Origin: Alteromonas genovensis
Lineage (GTDB): Bacteria > Pseudomonadota > Gammaproteobacteria > Enterobacterales > Alteromonadaceae
Length of the DNA: 64,000 nt
Direction of reading: 5' to 3'
Assembly: GCF_010500895.1 (NCBI RefSeq)
Contig: NZ_JAAAWO010000004.1
Coordinates: 282,267-346,266 of the forward strand
Numbering within the stretch: position 1 is the stretch's first letter; each line of letters opens with the position of its first letter. This document shows, one piece after another, positions 29,266-38,274 of the stretch. Both the position numbers and the translations under genes were made by a program. The notes beneath the pieces were generated by a model, which was not told where the DNA came from, ran no database searches, and saw only the letters and a program-made list of their open reading frames with translations.

Positions 29266-29670
29266 TCAGACGATGAGTTGGTAGCAAACCCAGAAAATCA
29301 TGCCTACCTGAGCGAGGAAAAACGTGGCACGTAACAGCACAAACGCTGGCGCGGTGCTGATGAGGTGTACTAGGCTCTGCCCCACACGCGCGGCCAGGAT
29401 AAAGGCCGCAAGGCCATCCACAACGGGACTCTTACCCATTAGCGCAGCGATCACCACGACGGCAGCGAAGAGCGGAAAGTTTTCCACGCAGTTGAGATGT
29501 GCGCCTTTGACGCGGACCATAAAGGGTGGGTCGCGGTTGACTTCAGCGCGCTCCCAGTCCGCGAAGTTGCGATCCCCGAACAGCGCCATCGGCACGCGGG
29601 GAAACGCGTAAGCCAGCATCAGCAGTTGCATCCACACTACGTAAAACAGCACAGCGATAAAACCGGTCAT
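29266..29670 (-). CDS. MAPEG family membrane protein
   Basis: 134 aa with four predicted helices. RVKGAHLNCVENFPLFAAVVV is the MAPEG signature (Glu and Asn of the glutathione-binding loop in related eicosanoid enzymes). The ATG at 29670 has GGAGAA upstream. GC content appears higher than in its neighbours, which suggests separate origin as cargo. It is inverted relative to the 28661 gene, and its stop lies inside a 55-bp palindrome (29217-29271) that could be another degenerate recombination site. Confidence 0.82.
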   Translation of the reverse strand: MTGFIAVLFYVVWMQLLMLAYAFPRVPMALFGDRNFADWERAEVNRDPPFMVRVKGAHLNCVENFPLFAAVVVIAALMGKSPVVDGLAAFILAARVGQSLVHLISTAPAFVLLRATFFLAQVGMIFWVCYQLIV

Positions 29671-29825
29671 TGGGCATTCTCCATAGGTTGGATTGAGACA
29701 ATCCTTGAACACTAAGCCCGCTAACAGATGCGGGAATCGCGACTACAGCTGCCAATCTATCATAAAATGCGCTTGTGTTGGAAGCGGAACAATCGGGGTT
29801 AGTCCAATTTGTGGTGCTCTCCCCC

Positions 29826-29894
29826 AACAACGTAATGCAAGTGACTCACTGGGTCGTTCGCTTTTTTCAGCGGTACACTTGCGTTATCGTTGTT
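29826..29894. repeat. attC-like palindrome upstream of the MAPEG gene
   Basis: AACAACGTAATGCAAGTG at 29826-29843 pairs with CACTTGCGTTATCGTTGTT at 29876-29894 with only two small irregularities. 51 bases on, GTTGAAC (29945-29951) is followed by GTCTGCTGATTGTCTTT, a junction-like string that recurs near 62729. Confidence 0.5.
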
Positions 29895-30072
29895 TGCGCT
29901 GTTCGAATCCCGTCTCACTCAGGGCGTTGCCCCCTGAACACAGCGTTGAACGTCTGCTGATTGTCTTTAGGCGACCTTGACTATCAAACCAGTTTCTACC
30001 AAGTTTTGCACAAATCGGAAATGTCGCTATCTGGATGAAATTTCAATATCCAACCTTAGAATGCAAATAGCC

Positions 30073-30080
30073 AAAATTTC
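30073..30080. repeat. Right copy of 8-bp target site duplication
   Basis: AAAATTTC, identical to 28444-28451. Confidence 0.88.
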
Positions 30081-30357
30081 TATCTTCTTGAAGCGCTTCT
30101 TGCTCAGCAGCGTCGTATTGTTTTGTTTTGGACTTAGGTAGTCGCCCACCATCATCTAAACAGGCCTGAAGCGAGTCAAATGCTTTGAAATTTTTCGTCC
30201 TTTTGTACGAACTACTTGTATGGTCATGACATATACCAGATGAGGACTGCTTAACAGTTGCTTCTGGGACAGATGTGGTGGGAGTGGTATCAAAGCATGA
30301 TGTCAGTAGTAAACATGTCGCCGCAAATACTGCTTTGTGGAAATTTCTCATAATCAT
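30073..30357 (-). pseudogene. 5' half of the interrupted HNH-nuclease lipoprotein gene
   Basis: The product starts with a lipoprotein signal (CLLLTSC lipobox) and continues SSSGICHDHTSSSYKRTKNF, FDSLQACLDDGGRLPK and ends EDRNF at the element boundary. These are the N-terminal motifs of the same family as the 27958-28451 half. Joined, they make a 256-residue protein with reading frame intact (EDRNF to VALYNRNDWPHW). As it stands, the frame reads nine residues into the inverted repeat and stops at 30043. Confidence 0.86.
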
Positions 30358-30491
30358 CTACATTCCAATTTAATTATTTTCACTCATGCTAAAAGCGAGC
30401 AACTGTTTGCCTATATCTCAGCAATCTATACCACAAGTCAGTTCTTTGATTTTTTAAGTATAGGATAACCACAAACCATAGGAGATACTAA

Positions 30492-30689
30492 ATGATTACG
30501 AGACAGTTTCTGGTTGCTTTGTGTAGGATGAATGCACTTTTACCTGAGCAAATGTATTGGGTATATGGTGATACTGAAATCATTATGATATCGACAGACA
30601 TTGAAGCGTCAATAGAGTTTATAAATGGCGCTCGGTTTAACGCCCAAGACATGGATATTGTGGAATTAAAGTTATTTAGTAAATGCTAG
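30492..30689 (+). CDS. Short hypothetical protein
   Basis: 65 aa from an ATG with AGGAG about eight bases upstream. The composition is normal for a soluble acidic protein, but I recognise no motif. It stands alone between the HNH gene and trlF. Confidence 0.45.
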   Translation: MITRQFLVALCRMNALLPEQMYWVYGDTEIIMISTDIEASIEFINGARFNAQDMDIVELKLFSKC

Positions 30690-30780
30690 CTAATTCAAGT
30701 AGACGACGTACTAAAACACCTATTGATATTCTTTTTTTTAAGTTTAGGTGTAGTAGTTATACTTTTTCTTACACTTTCAT

Positions 30781-30829
30781 TTGTAGGTTTAGACACAACC
30801 TGACAGGCGGCTTCAGACAAACAGCGGAC
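30781..30829. repeat. 49-bp dispersed repeat, copy 1
   Basis: It begins TTGTAGG and contains GGCTTCAGACAAACAG. A second copy with about nine differences is at 56900-56948, directly beside an attC site. Confidence 0.75.
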
Positions 30830-30888
30830 AGTCGGTGTTGAGATTTAGAGCGTCCGATTACACTTCTAGTAAAGATAAATTCTTTGAA

Positions 30889-33699
30889 TCAAAGAAGGTT
30901 ATATTTCTGCTCCCGCTCTTTGAAGGCACTGATACCACCCTCAAGGATATGACAAACATGCTGTCGAATGCCTAACTCATCAAGTGATTGGTAGTCGTAG
31001 TTGTTATCACACTTCAAGCTATGCTCTAGGCTACCGCTAAGATATTCAAATTGGTGTGCTCCAGCAGTACGTGGTTGCCCTCGCTGGTCTGCCACAACAA
31101 CACACTCTGCATCGGCTGCCACCACTAAGTTAGCGTTGTGTGTCACCATGATAATCTGGCGCTTACTCTTACACTTCCGAACAAAATCTTTAAGCTCTGA
31201 GTAGATCGTTCTGTTATCCAAGTTATCTTCTGGCTGGTCAATCAATATTGGGTGCGTTGAGTTACTAAGCTCAAGCATCAAACTGAGTAAGACCAAGCCA
31301 CGCTTGCCCGGCGACATATGTACAATGCTGTCGTTCTTGTAGGTAACAAGGAAGTCGATCCCAAAGTAGTCAGCGTAAAGTAGTTTGTATGCATCTTTCA
31401 GGCTGTGATTCTTACGCAAGGTAGGCGATTGACTGCCTCTAATTGTATTGGCGGTCTTCTCTACAAAGGCTGCGTGAGTATCCACGTCAAAATGGTAATC
31501 ACCGTTATCGTCCTGAACATCGTTAACGACCGTGCGAATTGCCCCTGATTTGTGGTAGCAACTAACAAACGAATCAAACTTGGGAGCATCGACAACAACC
31601 CTTGCCTCAATCTTTATGTCGTCATCCATTTGATGATCGCTGACTATGGCGCAGTGAGACTTGTATAGATTGATTAGTGAAATAAACTGCTCATTTAGCT
31701 CCTTGATACACTCTTCACCTTTCTTAGTGATAGCCTCAAGCTCTTTTATTTTGACATTGATTCTTGCTAGCTTCTCTCGCTCAGCCTTGAGTTGCTTGTT
31801 CAGTTGCTCAAGTGCAGCTTTGTCTTTCACGTCTTCTTCAAGGGGGTTCAGCTCACGCTCTATTCCCTCTAGCTTCTCTTTTAAAGCTGCTAATCTATCG
31901 GGGATCGACTCTAGCTTTTTATTCGCCGTATCCTTGGTTGTACTAAACCCTGCTACCAAGTCTTTTTGCATCGAATCTAGTAAGCCTTTGAGGACATTTG
32001 ATTGTGCAATTAGCCCTGAATCTTGCTGTAGTTGACCTCGAATCGTATCAATCCATTGGTCTTGCCGGTTATCAATACTCTCAGTGAATCTTTGTAAGCC
32101 CGACTGAATATACGTGAGCCTATTTTTTGCTCTGATAACGCACTGTCTTCTATGAACTAGGTAGGCATAATGCTTCTCTTGTTCGTCTGTCCATTTAGAA
32201 TTTTCTCGAATCTCTTTTGCTCTAGCTTCAAGTGCTGCAATCTCATTCTTAACAGACTTGTCGTTACCAATTTCGTTCAGCTCATTGAACAGCTTTTGGT
32301 ATTCACTAATCAGTAAGAATCGAGTATCAATCTTGTCATTAATGGATGAGTTGACTGTGCGTACTCTACTCTCAAGTGCATTAACGAAGTCTTTGTATTG
32401 CTCATTTTGAAGAAGAGTTTTAGATATCAACTCGTTTAAATCTTCTCGACCATCTTTATCAGCCAGTTGGTTGATGTAAAGCTGAGGTATATAAGTGATA
32501 GCCTTTGCTTGGTCGTCGGCATCTGACAGCTTAGACACTTCATTGTTCGACCATTCAACCTCGAAGTCTAAATTAGGAATATCGCTGTAGGTTGATGACT
32601 TGGATAGCTCTACTCTGGTTAATACTTCGTTAGGATTTATAGTCTTCGCAATGTGGTATAGAAGCATTGATTTACCGGACGACTTACCACCAATGATTGT
32701 GTTCAGGTCTTTGTTAAGCGGTATCCACTTCGTAGAAAACTTATTCGCACCTGAATTATCAATGTATCTCACTTGTTTGATGGTCTGATATTCAGCTTTC
32801 ATTTCAGGAGAAAGTTCACCAATGAATGCACGGTCAGGCTCAAAGACAACCTGTTTTAGTCCGTTGAATGTAGGGTCAGCTTTAATCCAGCAGTATCTCT
32901 TTTGGTCTGGTTCAAACAGCTTGTCGATTGCATGTGCATCTGAACCATGTACACAAGGTACCAGACGACCAAGCTCAGCTACAATTTCTTTTCTATTCTT
33001 AGTGCCTTGACCAGTGAAGTAGTTGATGTCGCTTGGTGTGGCAGAAAATACCATGTCGATAAACTGATAGATATCTTTCTTTATGCCAGTAAAACCACCG
33101 TCTCTAATACCAGATACGCCATCATTAGAACCATTCGCAGCAATAACTATTGAGTTTTCCCTCAACCACTTCTCGCCGTTATACCACTTCTTGAAAGTGT
33201 CATAAGATGGCTTGAAGTTATTAATACCTTCCTTCAATGATGCCACTCGACAGTTTTCTGTTTGTGGAGCTAATGCTCTACCATAGGCTCTAAGCTGGTC
33301 TTCAGTGCAAGCATAGTTCTGACCAAGATAGTTGATATTCAATCGGCTCAATGCGATCTTGATTTCATCAACGTGATTAGGGTCTTCCGGATTTATTAGA
33401 AGATGGATGTTAATCCCTTTGTGTTTTCCAGTATTAGGAGTAATCCTAAACTCAATATTTGGGATGACTGTTTCGATGTTTCCGAGTCGTCCATCTTGTC
33501 GGTAAGCAAGAACCTTTTCATAACCTGATATAGAGTAGTAATCAGTGAAACCAATTACAGCAACACCAGAATCTGACTGTTCGATAGCTGAAATGTAACC
33601 GTCCCAGTCGCCTTTAAATTGTGTTTCTAATACTGAATCAGGGGTGTGAACGTGAAGATCCCATCGTCTCCATTCTGAACCGTGTTCGTACAAGCGCAT
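30889..33699 (-). CDS. TrlF-like protein: PHP domain fused to SMC-type ATPase
   Basis: 936 aa. Residues about 10-290 are a PHP phosphoesterase-like domain (WDLHVHTPDS, GFTDYYSISGYE, HGSDAHAIDKL). An SMC/RecN-like ATPase is split by a long coiled coil: Walker A is IIGGKSSGKSMLLYH (near 340), the signature is MSPGKRGLVLLSLML (about 812) and Walker B is ILIDQPEDNLDNR. Such PHP-ABC proteins occur in defence islands and are annotated TrlF. The function is likely nucleic-acid surveillance. It stands alone on the minus strand with about 290 bases upstream for a promoter. Confidence 0.88.
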   Translation of the reverse strand: MRLYEHGSEWRRWDLHVHTPDSVLETQFKGDWDGYISAIEQSDSGVAVIGFTDYYSISGYEKVLAYRQDGRLGNIETVIPNIEFRITPNTGKHKGINIHLLINPEDPNHVDEIKIALSRLNINYLGQNYACTEDQLRAYGRALAPQTENCRVASLKEGINNFKPSYDTFKKWYNGEKWLRENSIVIAANGSNDGVSGIRDGGFTGIKKDIYQFIDMVFSATPSDINYFTGQGTKNRKEIVAELGRLVPCVHGSDAHAIDKLFEPDQKRYCWIKADPTFNGLKQVVFEPDRAFIGELSPEMKAEYQTIKQVRYIDNSGANKFSTKWIPLNKDLNTIIGGKSSGKSMLLYHIAKTINPNEVLTRVELSKSSTYSDIPNLDFEVEWSNNEVSKLSDADDQAKAITYIPQLYINQLADKDGREDLNELISKTLLQNEQYKDFVNALESRVRTVNSSINDKIDTRFLLISEYQKLFNELNEIGNDKSVKNEIAALEARAKEIRENSKWTDEQEKHYAYLVHRRQCVIRAKNRLTYIQSGLQRFTESIDNRQDQWIDTIRGQLQQDSGLIAQSNVLKGLLDSMQKDLVAGFSTTKDTANKKLESIPDRLAALKEKLEGIERELNPLEEDVKDKAALEQLNKQLKAEREKLARINVKIKELEAITKKGEECIKELNEQFISLINLYKSHCAIVSDHQMDDDIKIEARVVVDAPKFDSFVSCYHKSGAIRTVVNDVQDDNGDYHFDVDTHAAFVEKTANTIRGSQSPTLRKNHSLKDAYKLLYADYFGIDFLVTYKNDSIVHMSPGKRGLVLLSLMLELSNSTHPILIDQPEDNLDNRTIYSELKDFVRKCKSKRQIIMVTHNANLVVAADAECVVVADQRGQPRTAGAHQFEYLSGSLEHSLKCDNNYDYQSLDELGIRQHVCHILEGGISAFKEREQKYNLL

Positions 33700-33985
33700 T
33701 CCATTCCACCTAAGCTTATAATTTTAAGAATCTCTATCTGATAAGATATCATGTTTATGAAGGCTAAAGCATTTCCACACGCTGAAAACTAACGTGGTTA
33801 ACTTTAGGTGTGGCAATTATAGGATTGTTACACGTCCCCACCAGAGGAATTTCTATTTGATGACAAGTTACAATATGTGTTCATAGAGCGACCGTCTGCT
33901 AAACGTCTTGAGACTGTCAGCTTTGGTCGCATTCTGTTATTAAAAATGTCAGACTAGATAATGACTATTCCAGTTTTAGGCCTAT
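33700..33985. other. Promoter gap upstream of the TrlF-like gene
   Basis: 286 bases, AT-rich, no reading frame with a credible ribosome site. It carries the trlF promoter and the end of the YaaW-like gene. Nothing else is visible. Confidence 0.5.
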
Positions 33986-34801
33986 TTAAAAACTCGCCAT
34001 TACCACAAAAACTAATATCACTAGACCAATTATGATAAAGGGTAATGTATGTTTTTTTTCTTCCTTGTCTAAAGACCCATTATCATTTTGAGATTCAAAT
34101 ATTACTCTTTGCCTAATTGAGCCAATCGTCGCTACTGCGGGTATCAATTTTTTATAGTTTGGTTGTCCCAGCTTGTATAATGCATATGCTCCTAATCCGA
34201 CCCATCCTACAGGGCCAATGACCGTACTAAGCAGAGATGAAGCTGTAGTGTAGGCGCCAAATCCAAGAGTTCCAAAAGATAGGGCGCTTAGTACGGAAGA
34301 CATTAGCGTATACGTTGCGAACCCCCCCATATTAGCAACGGCCATTAACCCCGCTGTCCCTATAAGGCCTTTTGAGGATTTTCCATATTGAGATGCCACT
34401 TTTTGTACTGATTTGTCAAATAATGCTCTATCTTCATCTGACATATTTTTGTAAGTCAATTCAAGAAGTTTAACAATTACCTTTTCTTCACATTCTTTGA
34501 TATATCGACGCCCAATGCTTGCAGCTTCATGCTCTTCCAGCGTCAGTTTTTCAAATGCATCTATTTCTTCTATTGTTCTCTTCCCAGTTAAAGCATAACT
34601 AACCTTAAGCTTTTCTTTGACCTGGTTTACAGCTCTCAAGTACCCGCCCTTTTCGAAAAGTTCTCGGCAAATATCCTCTGGCGACATATTCGGCGCGCCT
34701 TCACCTTTTATAATATTGGTTAATGATTTGAGTTCAGAACCTGTAGCTTTATTTAAAAGATTAATCAGCTCAATATTCGAGATATATTTATGTTTTTTCA
34801 T
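33986..34801 (-). CDS. YaaW-like (UPF0174/DUF3944) membrane protein
   Basis: 271 aa. The first 140 residues are helical and charged. A glycine-rich hydrophobic stretch (about 150-215, with GLIGTAGLMAVANMGGF and GPVGWVGLGAYALYKLG) leads into KKLIPAVATIGSIRQRV, which parallels the C-terminus of E. coli YaaW. An extra C-terminal transmembrane helix (FIIIGLVILVFVVMASF) is added. The function of YaaW is unknown. Genes of this type often occur in accessory regions. Confidence 0.7.
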   Translation of the reverse strand: MKKHKYISNIELINLLNKATGSELKSLTNIIKGEGAPNMSPEDICRELFEKGGYLRAVNQVKEKLKVSYALTGKRTIEEIDAFEKLTLEEHEAASIGRRYIKECEEKVIVKLLELTYKNMSDEDRALFDKSVQKVASQYGKSSKGLIGTAGLMAVANMGGFATYTLMSSVLSALSFGTLGFGAYTTASSLLSTVIGPVGWVGLGAYALYKLGQPNYKKLIPAVATIGSIRQRVIFESQNDNGSLDKEEKKHTLPFIIIGLVILVFVVMASF

Positions 34802-35011
34802 TACACACTAAAGCTATTTCAGTAGGTTATATTTGAATCTACTTTAATTCGATTTGAAAATCTCTACTAATATCATTCATGTTTCAAGTGTGACAGAGGT
34901 CACCCGCCTATGATTTTGCTCATTCTATTTAACGAAACTAGCCGTCAAGACAGTTATAACTTTTCTTCAGATGTAAGATAATTATCGAAACATAAACGGC
35001 AAATGTGAATA

Positions 35012-35215
35012 ATGAATCGTCTTTCAATACCGTTCTTACAGACTGATACTCAGCGAGCCATTCTGATTGCGAATAAGCAAATGGAGCAGGCAGAGGTTAT
35101 ACTCAGCAACTTGTTGGCATTGAGGCACTCCGACGAAGATCGGTTCATTATTCCGCATGATGATGTTGTCGTAAGTATAGAGGCCGCTATCAAATTGCTT
35201 TGTCAAAACTCATGA
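35012..35215 (+). CDS. Short hypothetical protein
   Basis: 67 aa, soluble and helical, starting at ATG 35012 with a weak ribosome site. No motif is recognised. It may be a real small gene or a chance frame. Confidence 0.4.
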   Translation: MNRLSIPFLQTDTQRAILIANKQMEQAEVILSNLLALRHSDEDRFIIPHDDVVVSIEAAIKLLCQNS

Positions 35216-35551
35216 CAATGTGATTACTTTGTATGCTGATAACAAGCAGATTGGCGTAGGCGTCAGTTAACTCATCTGCAACGGATTGCTATAGGCTGTA
35301 AATTAATTAGAACTCTAAACCACTATTTGTAAATAGTCCGTGTAAACCATCCTCTTGCTAACCTATTTCTATTGTTCGTTAGAACTGAGTTGATTTAGAT
35401 AAAAGAGTTAAACAAAACTAACGGCAAACTGAAGTTGTTGAAAAAAATCACTAACATTCTTCCATAATCATTAAACAATCACCTTTCAATCATCGTTACC
35501 AGCTAACGCCTTCATTTATATTTACTTCCGTTCATTTAACAGGAGGAAATA
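35216..35551. other. Gap before the small-protein pair
   Basis: 336 bases without a gene. It ends in a perfect AGGAGG ribosome site for the 35552 gene, and should contain its promoter. Confidence 0.5.
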
Positions 35552-35698
35552 ATGAATACTAAACAGCAAAATCATAAATCGAACCAAGCTAACGCCAATA
35601 AGGGCAGTAGCGGCACGAGTAACGAATATCAAAAAACGCAGGATAACCGTTCAAAGCAACTTAACCCTAACAACCAGCGCTTCAAAAGTAAGAAGTAA
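35552..35698 (+). CDS. 48-aa Asn/Gln/Ser-rich protein
   Basis: ATG at 35552 follows AGGAGGAAATA, an ideal ribosome site. The sequence is disordered and basic, with NQANANKGSSGTSNEYQ and NRSKQLNPNNQRFK. These motifs recur in very short proteins of many Gammaproteobacteria that are often misnamed in databases. Function unknown. The stop overlaps the ribosome site of the next gene. Confidence 0.7.
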   Translation: MNTKQQNHKSNQANANKGSSGTSNEYQKTQDNRSKQLNPNNQRFKSKK

Positions 35699-35709
35699 GG
35701 AGACCAGTA

Positions 35710-35844
35710 ATGATTGACACAGATGATATGTCTAATGAAGAATTAGACGTTTGGTCAGACATAAATAACCCGAATAATGATGCTGATATGGATGACTGGG
35801 CAGATACTCATAATCCAAATAATGATAGCTACATTGGTAATTGA
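35710..35844 (+). CDS. 44-aa acidic protein with a duplicated motif
   Basis: AAGGAG lies seven bases before the ATG. The protein contains two copies of the pattern D-W-x-D-x-x-N-P-N-N-D (VWSDINNPNND and DWADTHNPNND). It is very acidic and may pair with the basic 48-aa protein encoded just upstream. No family name is available. Confidence 0.65.
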   Translation: MIDTDDMSNEELDVWSDINNPNNDADMDDWADTHNPNNDSYIGN

Positions 35845-35959
35845 GTATATTAGTAGGGGAAGGTTACTTCCCCTCTATTTTATGAGTAAAAGGTTTTCTA
35901 TAGAACGTCAACTGTCTTGACCGGTCCGGCGTCAATTATCTTGACCGGTTGTCGCTGAG

Positions 35960-36709
35960 TTATTCTTCCTGTTTTATTGCTGTTTTTCTTCGATAGCTTT
36001 CTCCCTGTAATTGAATGATATGTGAGTGATGAACGAGCCGGTCTATAGCTGCAACTGTCATGGTAGTATCGGTGAACAATGCATCCCAGTCTTCGAACGA
36101 TTGATTGGATGTAATGATAAGGCTGAACCTCTCATAACGGTGCGCAATGAGTTCGAACAGCACACTGGTTTCTTGTTCTGTCTTTCTGATATAGCCGATG
36201 TCGTCCACGATTAGCACTTGGTATTTATCCAGTTTATTCAGCGCATCCTGGAGTTTTAGTTGCTGTTTGGCGTCTTGTAGGTGTTGCACCAAGGCGGTGG
36301 CCGGATAGAACTTTACGCGGGTTCCAGCTTCTATCAGGCTGTAACCTAATGCGCTGGCGAGGTGGGTTTTGCCTACACCGCTAGCACCGAACAGTAGTAG
36401 GTTTGTGGCTTGTTTAACCCATTCGTGGTTATCGGCCAGGTCATGCAGGCGCGCTTTACTAATGCCTTCTATGGCATTGAAGTCGAAGCCGCCAACGTGT
36501 TTGCCTGAGGGCAAGTTTGACTCTTTTAGGTAACGTAATTGTCGCTTGTCTGTCCGACTTGCTAGCTCCATATGGCACAACTCACTTAAGTAGTGTTCGG
36601 GTCGCCATTGTTCGTGCAGTGCTTTTTCAGCAAGGCTCTCCCAGTGGTTTCTGAACTCACTTAAGCGCAAGCTTTTTAGCATCAATGGTAGTGAAGCTGT
36701 ATTAGTCAT
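35960..36709 (-). CDS. istB: IS21 helper ATPase IstB
   Basis: 249 aa DnaC-like AAA+ protein that loads the IstA transposase on target DNA. Walker A is LLLFGASGVGKTHLA and Walker B is VLIVDDIGYIRK. The ATG at 36709 is preceded by a perfect AGGAGG and overlaps the istA stop by eight bases, so translation is coupled. Confidence 0.93.
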   Translation of the reverse strand: MTNTASLPLMLKSLRLSEFRNHWESLAEKALHEQWRPEHYLSELCHMELASRTDKRQLRYLKESNLPSGKHVGGFDFNAIEGISKARLHDLADNHEWVKQATNLLLFGASGVGKTHLASALGYSLIEAGTRVKFYPATALVQHLQDAKQQLKLQDALNKLDKYQVLIVDDIGYIRKTEQETSVLFELIAHRYERFSLIITSNQSFEDWDALFTDTTMTVAAIDRLVHHSHIIQLQGESYRRKTAIKQEE

Positions 36710-38195
36710 TTCGACCTCCTTGCAACAGTAGGCCATACTGTTTTAACGAATGCTGCCCCACTTGGAGTTGGGGTATATCACGTGTTTGTTGCTGGAAGCG
36801 CTCTTGGCAGTCAAACAGGCTGGGCAGTCTCCCCGTATTCAGTTGCTGCATGATAAAGCGCCCCAGCCGTATTTCGTTATCTTTTTTGCTGGCAAGGTGA
36901 AGCACTCTGACGATATAACGACAGGCATCATCTGCTTTCATATTGCCGTTAACATATTGCCAGATGCATCGGTAATCCTCGTTAGGTAATAGCTCGTCGC
37001 GCCACTGTGAACACCGGAAGGCTTGTGGCTTTTTAACCAGAGCATCTATGACGTGTTTGTAATTGACGCTGCGTTTACGCGAACTGCCTTGCGCATAAAC
37101 GCGCTCTAGGGTGTAAGTCAGTTCATGACCGAGATATAAGGCTAACCTGTTATCATACACTTGTACCCGCAAGCGACTGCCTATCAGGCGGGAAGGCACT
37201 GTGTAGGTCACGCGTTTAACATTGATAGTGCTGGTGCGCGAGACGCGCACATATTCTATTGAGTAATTGGCGCTACCTACAGGCGGCAATGGCTGTAATT
37301 GTCGCTGCTCTTTGATAAAGGCGGTGTTGATACGCTTGTTACGCCGCCCAACTAACTGCTGAATAAAGCCTTCATAGTCATCGCGACAGTTAAAATCGAA
37401 CGAGCCGCGTATACGCAGCGCTTGTTCTAACTGCGCTTTGACATGTCGATTGCTAGACTCGATAACACCATTTTCATGCGCTACACCGGTATTATTACGT
37501 GTGGCCGTAAAACCGTAATGCGCCATCAACGACTTATAGCGTTCGGTAAATGCCTCGGCATTGTCATGGTTTCGGTACGCCGCACTTAAGCTGTCAGTGC
37601 GGACTTCTTTGGGCACGCCACCACTTTCTCTAAACGCTTTCTGAAGGCTATCGGAGAATGCAGCAAAGCTCTCACCGCCATAAACTACTTGGCAATACTG
37701 CCAGCCGCTGGCCGCTAGGCGATAGTTAAACAGCATGTGCTTACACGGCTCTCGTCCTATGGTGATAGGAGATTTGACGTGGGTAAAGTCACATATTCCC
37801 AGTAGTCCTGATTCGTGATGCTGCAAGAACATCACATCTTTAGCGCCACCGTGTAATTGTCGCCACTTCTTAATTCTGCGCTCAAGCGTACGTCGTGCTG
37901 TAGTTGGGAAGTCGTCACTATGTGATTCACATAGATGATCAAATACGCCTACCGGCGTAATCAATTCATCTTGTTGTAAGATGGGAACAACGACACTCTC
38001 CCACACCGCTTCAAGAGGATCGGGTCTGGTACGCCATTGGCGTTTTGCTTGATTAGGTTGGTGACGACCATTCTCGATTCGTCTGGCGGAGCTAACAGAG
38101 ATATCCGCTTTACTGGCGGCCACTTCCTGCGTGAAATCCTTTCTGAACTTCATATATAACCTGACTTGTTTTTCTGTGATGTGATTTCCCGACAC
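36702..38195 (-). CDS. istA: IS21 transposase IstA
   Basis: 497 aa. An N-terminal HTH (TQEVAASKADISVSSARRIENG) is followed by a DDE integrase core with Asp in GICDFTHVK, Asp in VRTDSLSAAYR and Glu in GVIESSNRHVK. It is complete, so the element may be active. Confidence 0.93.
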   Translation of the reverse strand: MSGNHITEKQVRLYMKFRKDFTQEVAASKADISVSSARRIENGRHQPNQAKRQWRTRPDPLEAVWESVVVPILQQDELITPVGVFDHLCESHSDDFPTTARRTLERRIKKWRQLHGGAKDVMFLQHHESGLLGICDFTHVKSPITIGREPCKHMLFNYRLAASGWQYCQVVYGGESFAAFSDSLQKAFRESGGVPKEVRTDSLSAAYRNHDNAEAFTERYKSLMAHYGFTATRNNTGVAHENGVIESSNRHVKAQLEQALRIRGSFDFNCRDDYEGFIQQLVGRRNKRINTAFIKEQRQLQPLPPVGSANYSIEYVRVSRTSTINVKRVTYTVPSRLIGSRLRVQVYDNRLALYLGHELTYTLERVYAQGSSRKRSVNYKHVIDALVKKPQAFRCSQWRDELLPNEDYRCIWQYVNGNMKADDACRYIVRVLHLASKKDNEIRLGRFIMQQLNTGRLPSLFDCQERFQQQTRDIPQLQVGQHSLKQYGLLLQGGRND

Positions 38196-38274
38196 GCCAT
38201 TCTCCTCGAATTATCGTGTCGAACCTTAACAGAACAACCGGTCAAGATAGTTGTCGCTCAACCGTTCAAGTTAA

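Larger units (their letters stand above)
28452..30072. mobile_element. 1621-bp transposase-less element with terminal inverted repeats and cassette-like cargo
   Basis: The left end (28452 onward) reads GCCTATTTGCATTCTAAGG and the right end, read inward from 30072, reads GGCTATTTGCATTCTAAGG. The match extends for 24 bases with one mismatch. The ends are flanked by the direct repeat AAAATTTC. Removing the element and one repeat copy rejoins the HNH gene in frame. No transposase is inside, so it was mobilised in trans. Ends starting GG and an 8-bp AT-rich duplication fit the ISL3 or IS1595 families, which I cannot separate. Cargo: a small exported protein, a MAPEG protein and at least two attC-like palindromes. 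Confidence 0.88.

Noticed and set aside
29880..29925. Second tRNA-like T-arm (TTCGAATCCCGTC) near the MAPEG gene
   Set aside because: The loop matches but the stem does not pair and no other arms could be built.
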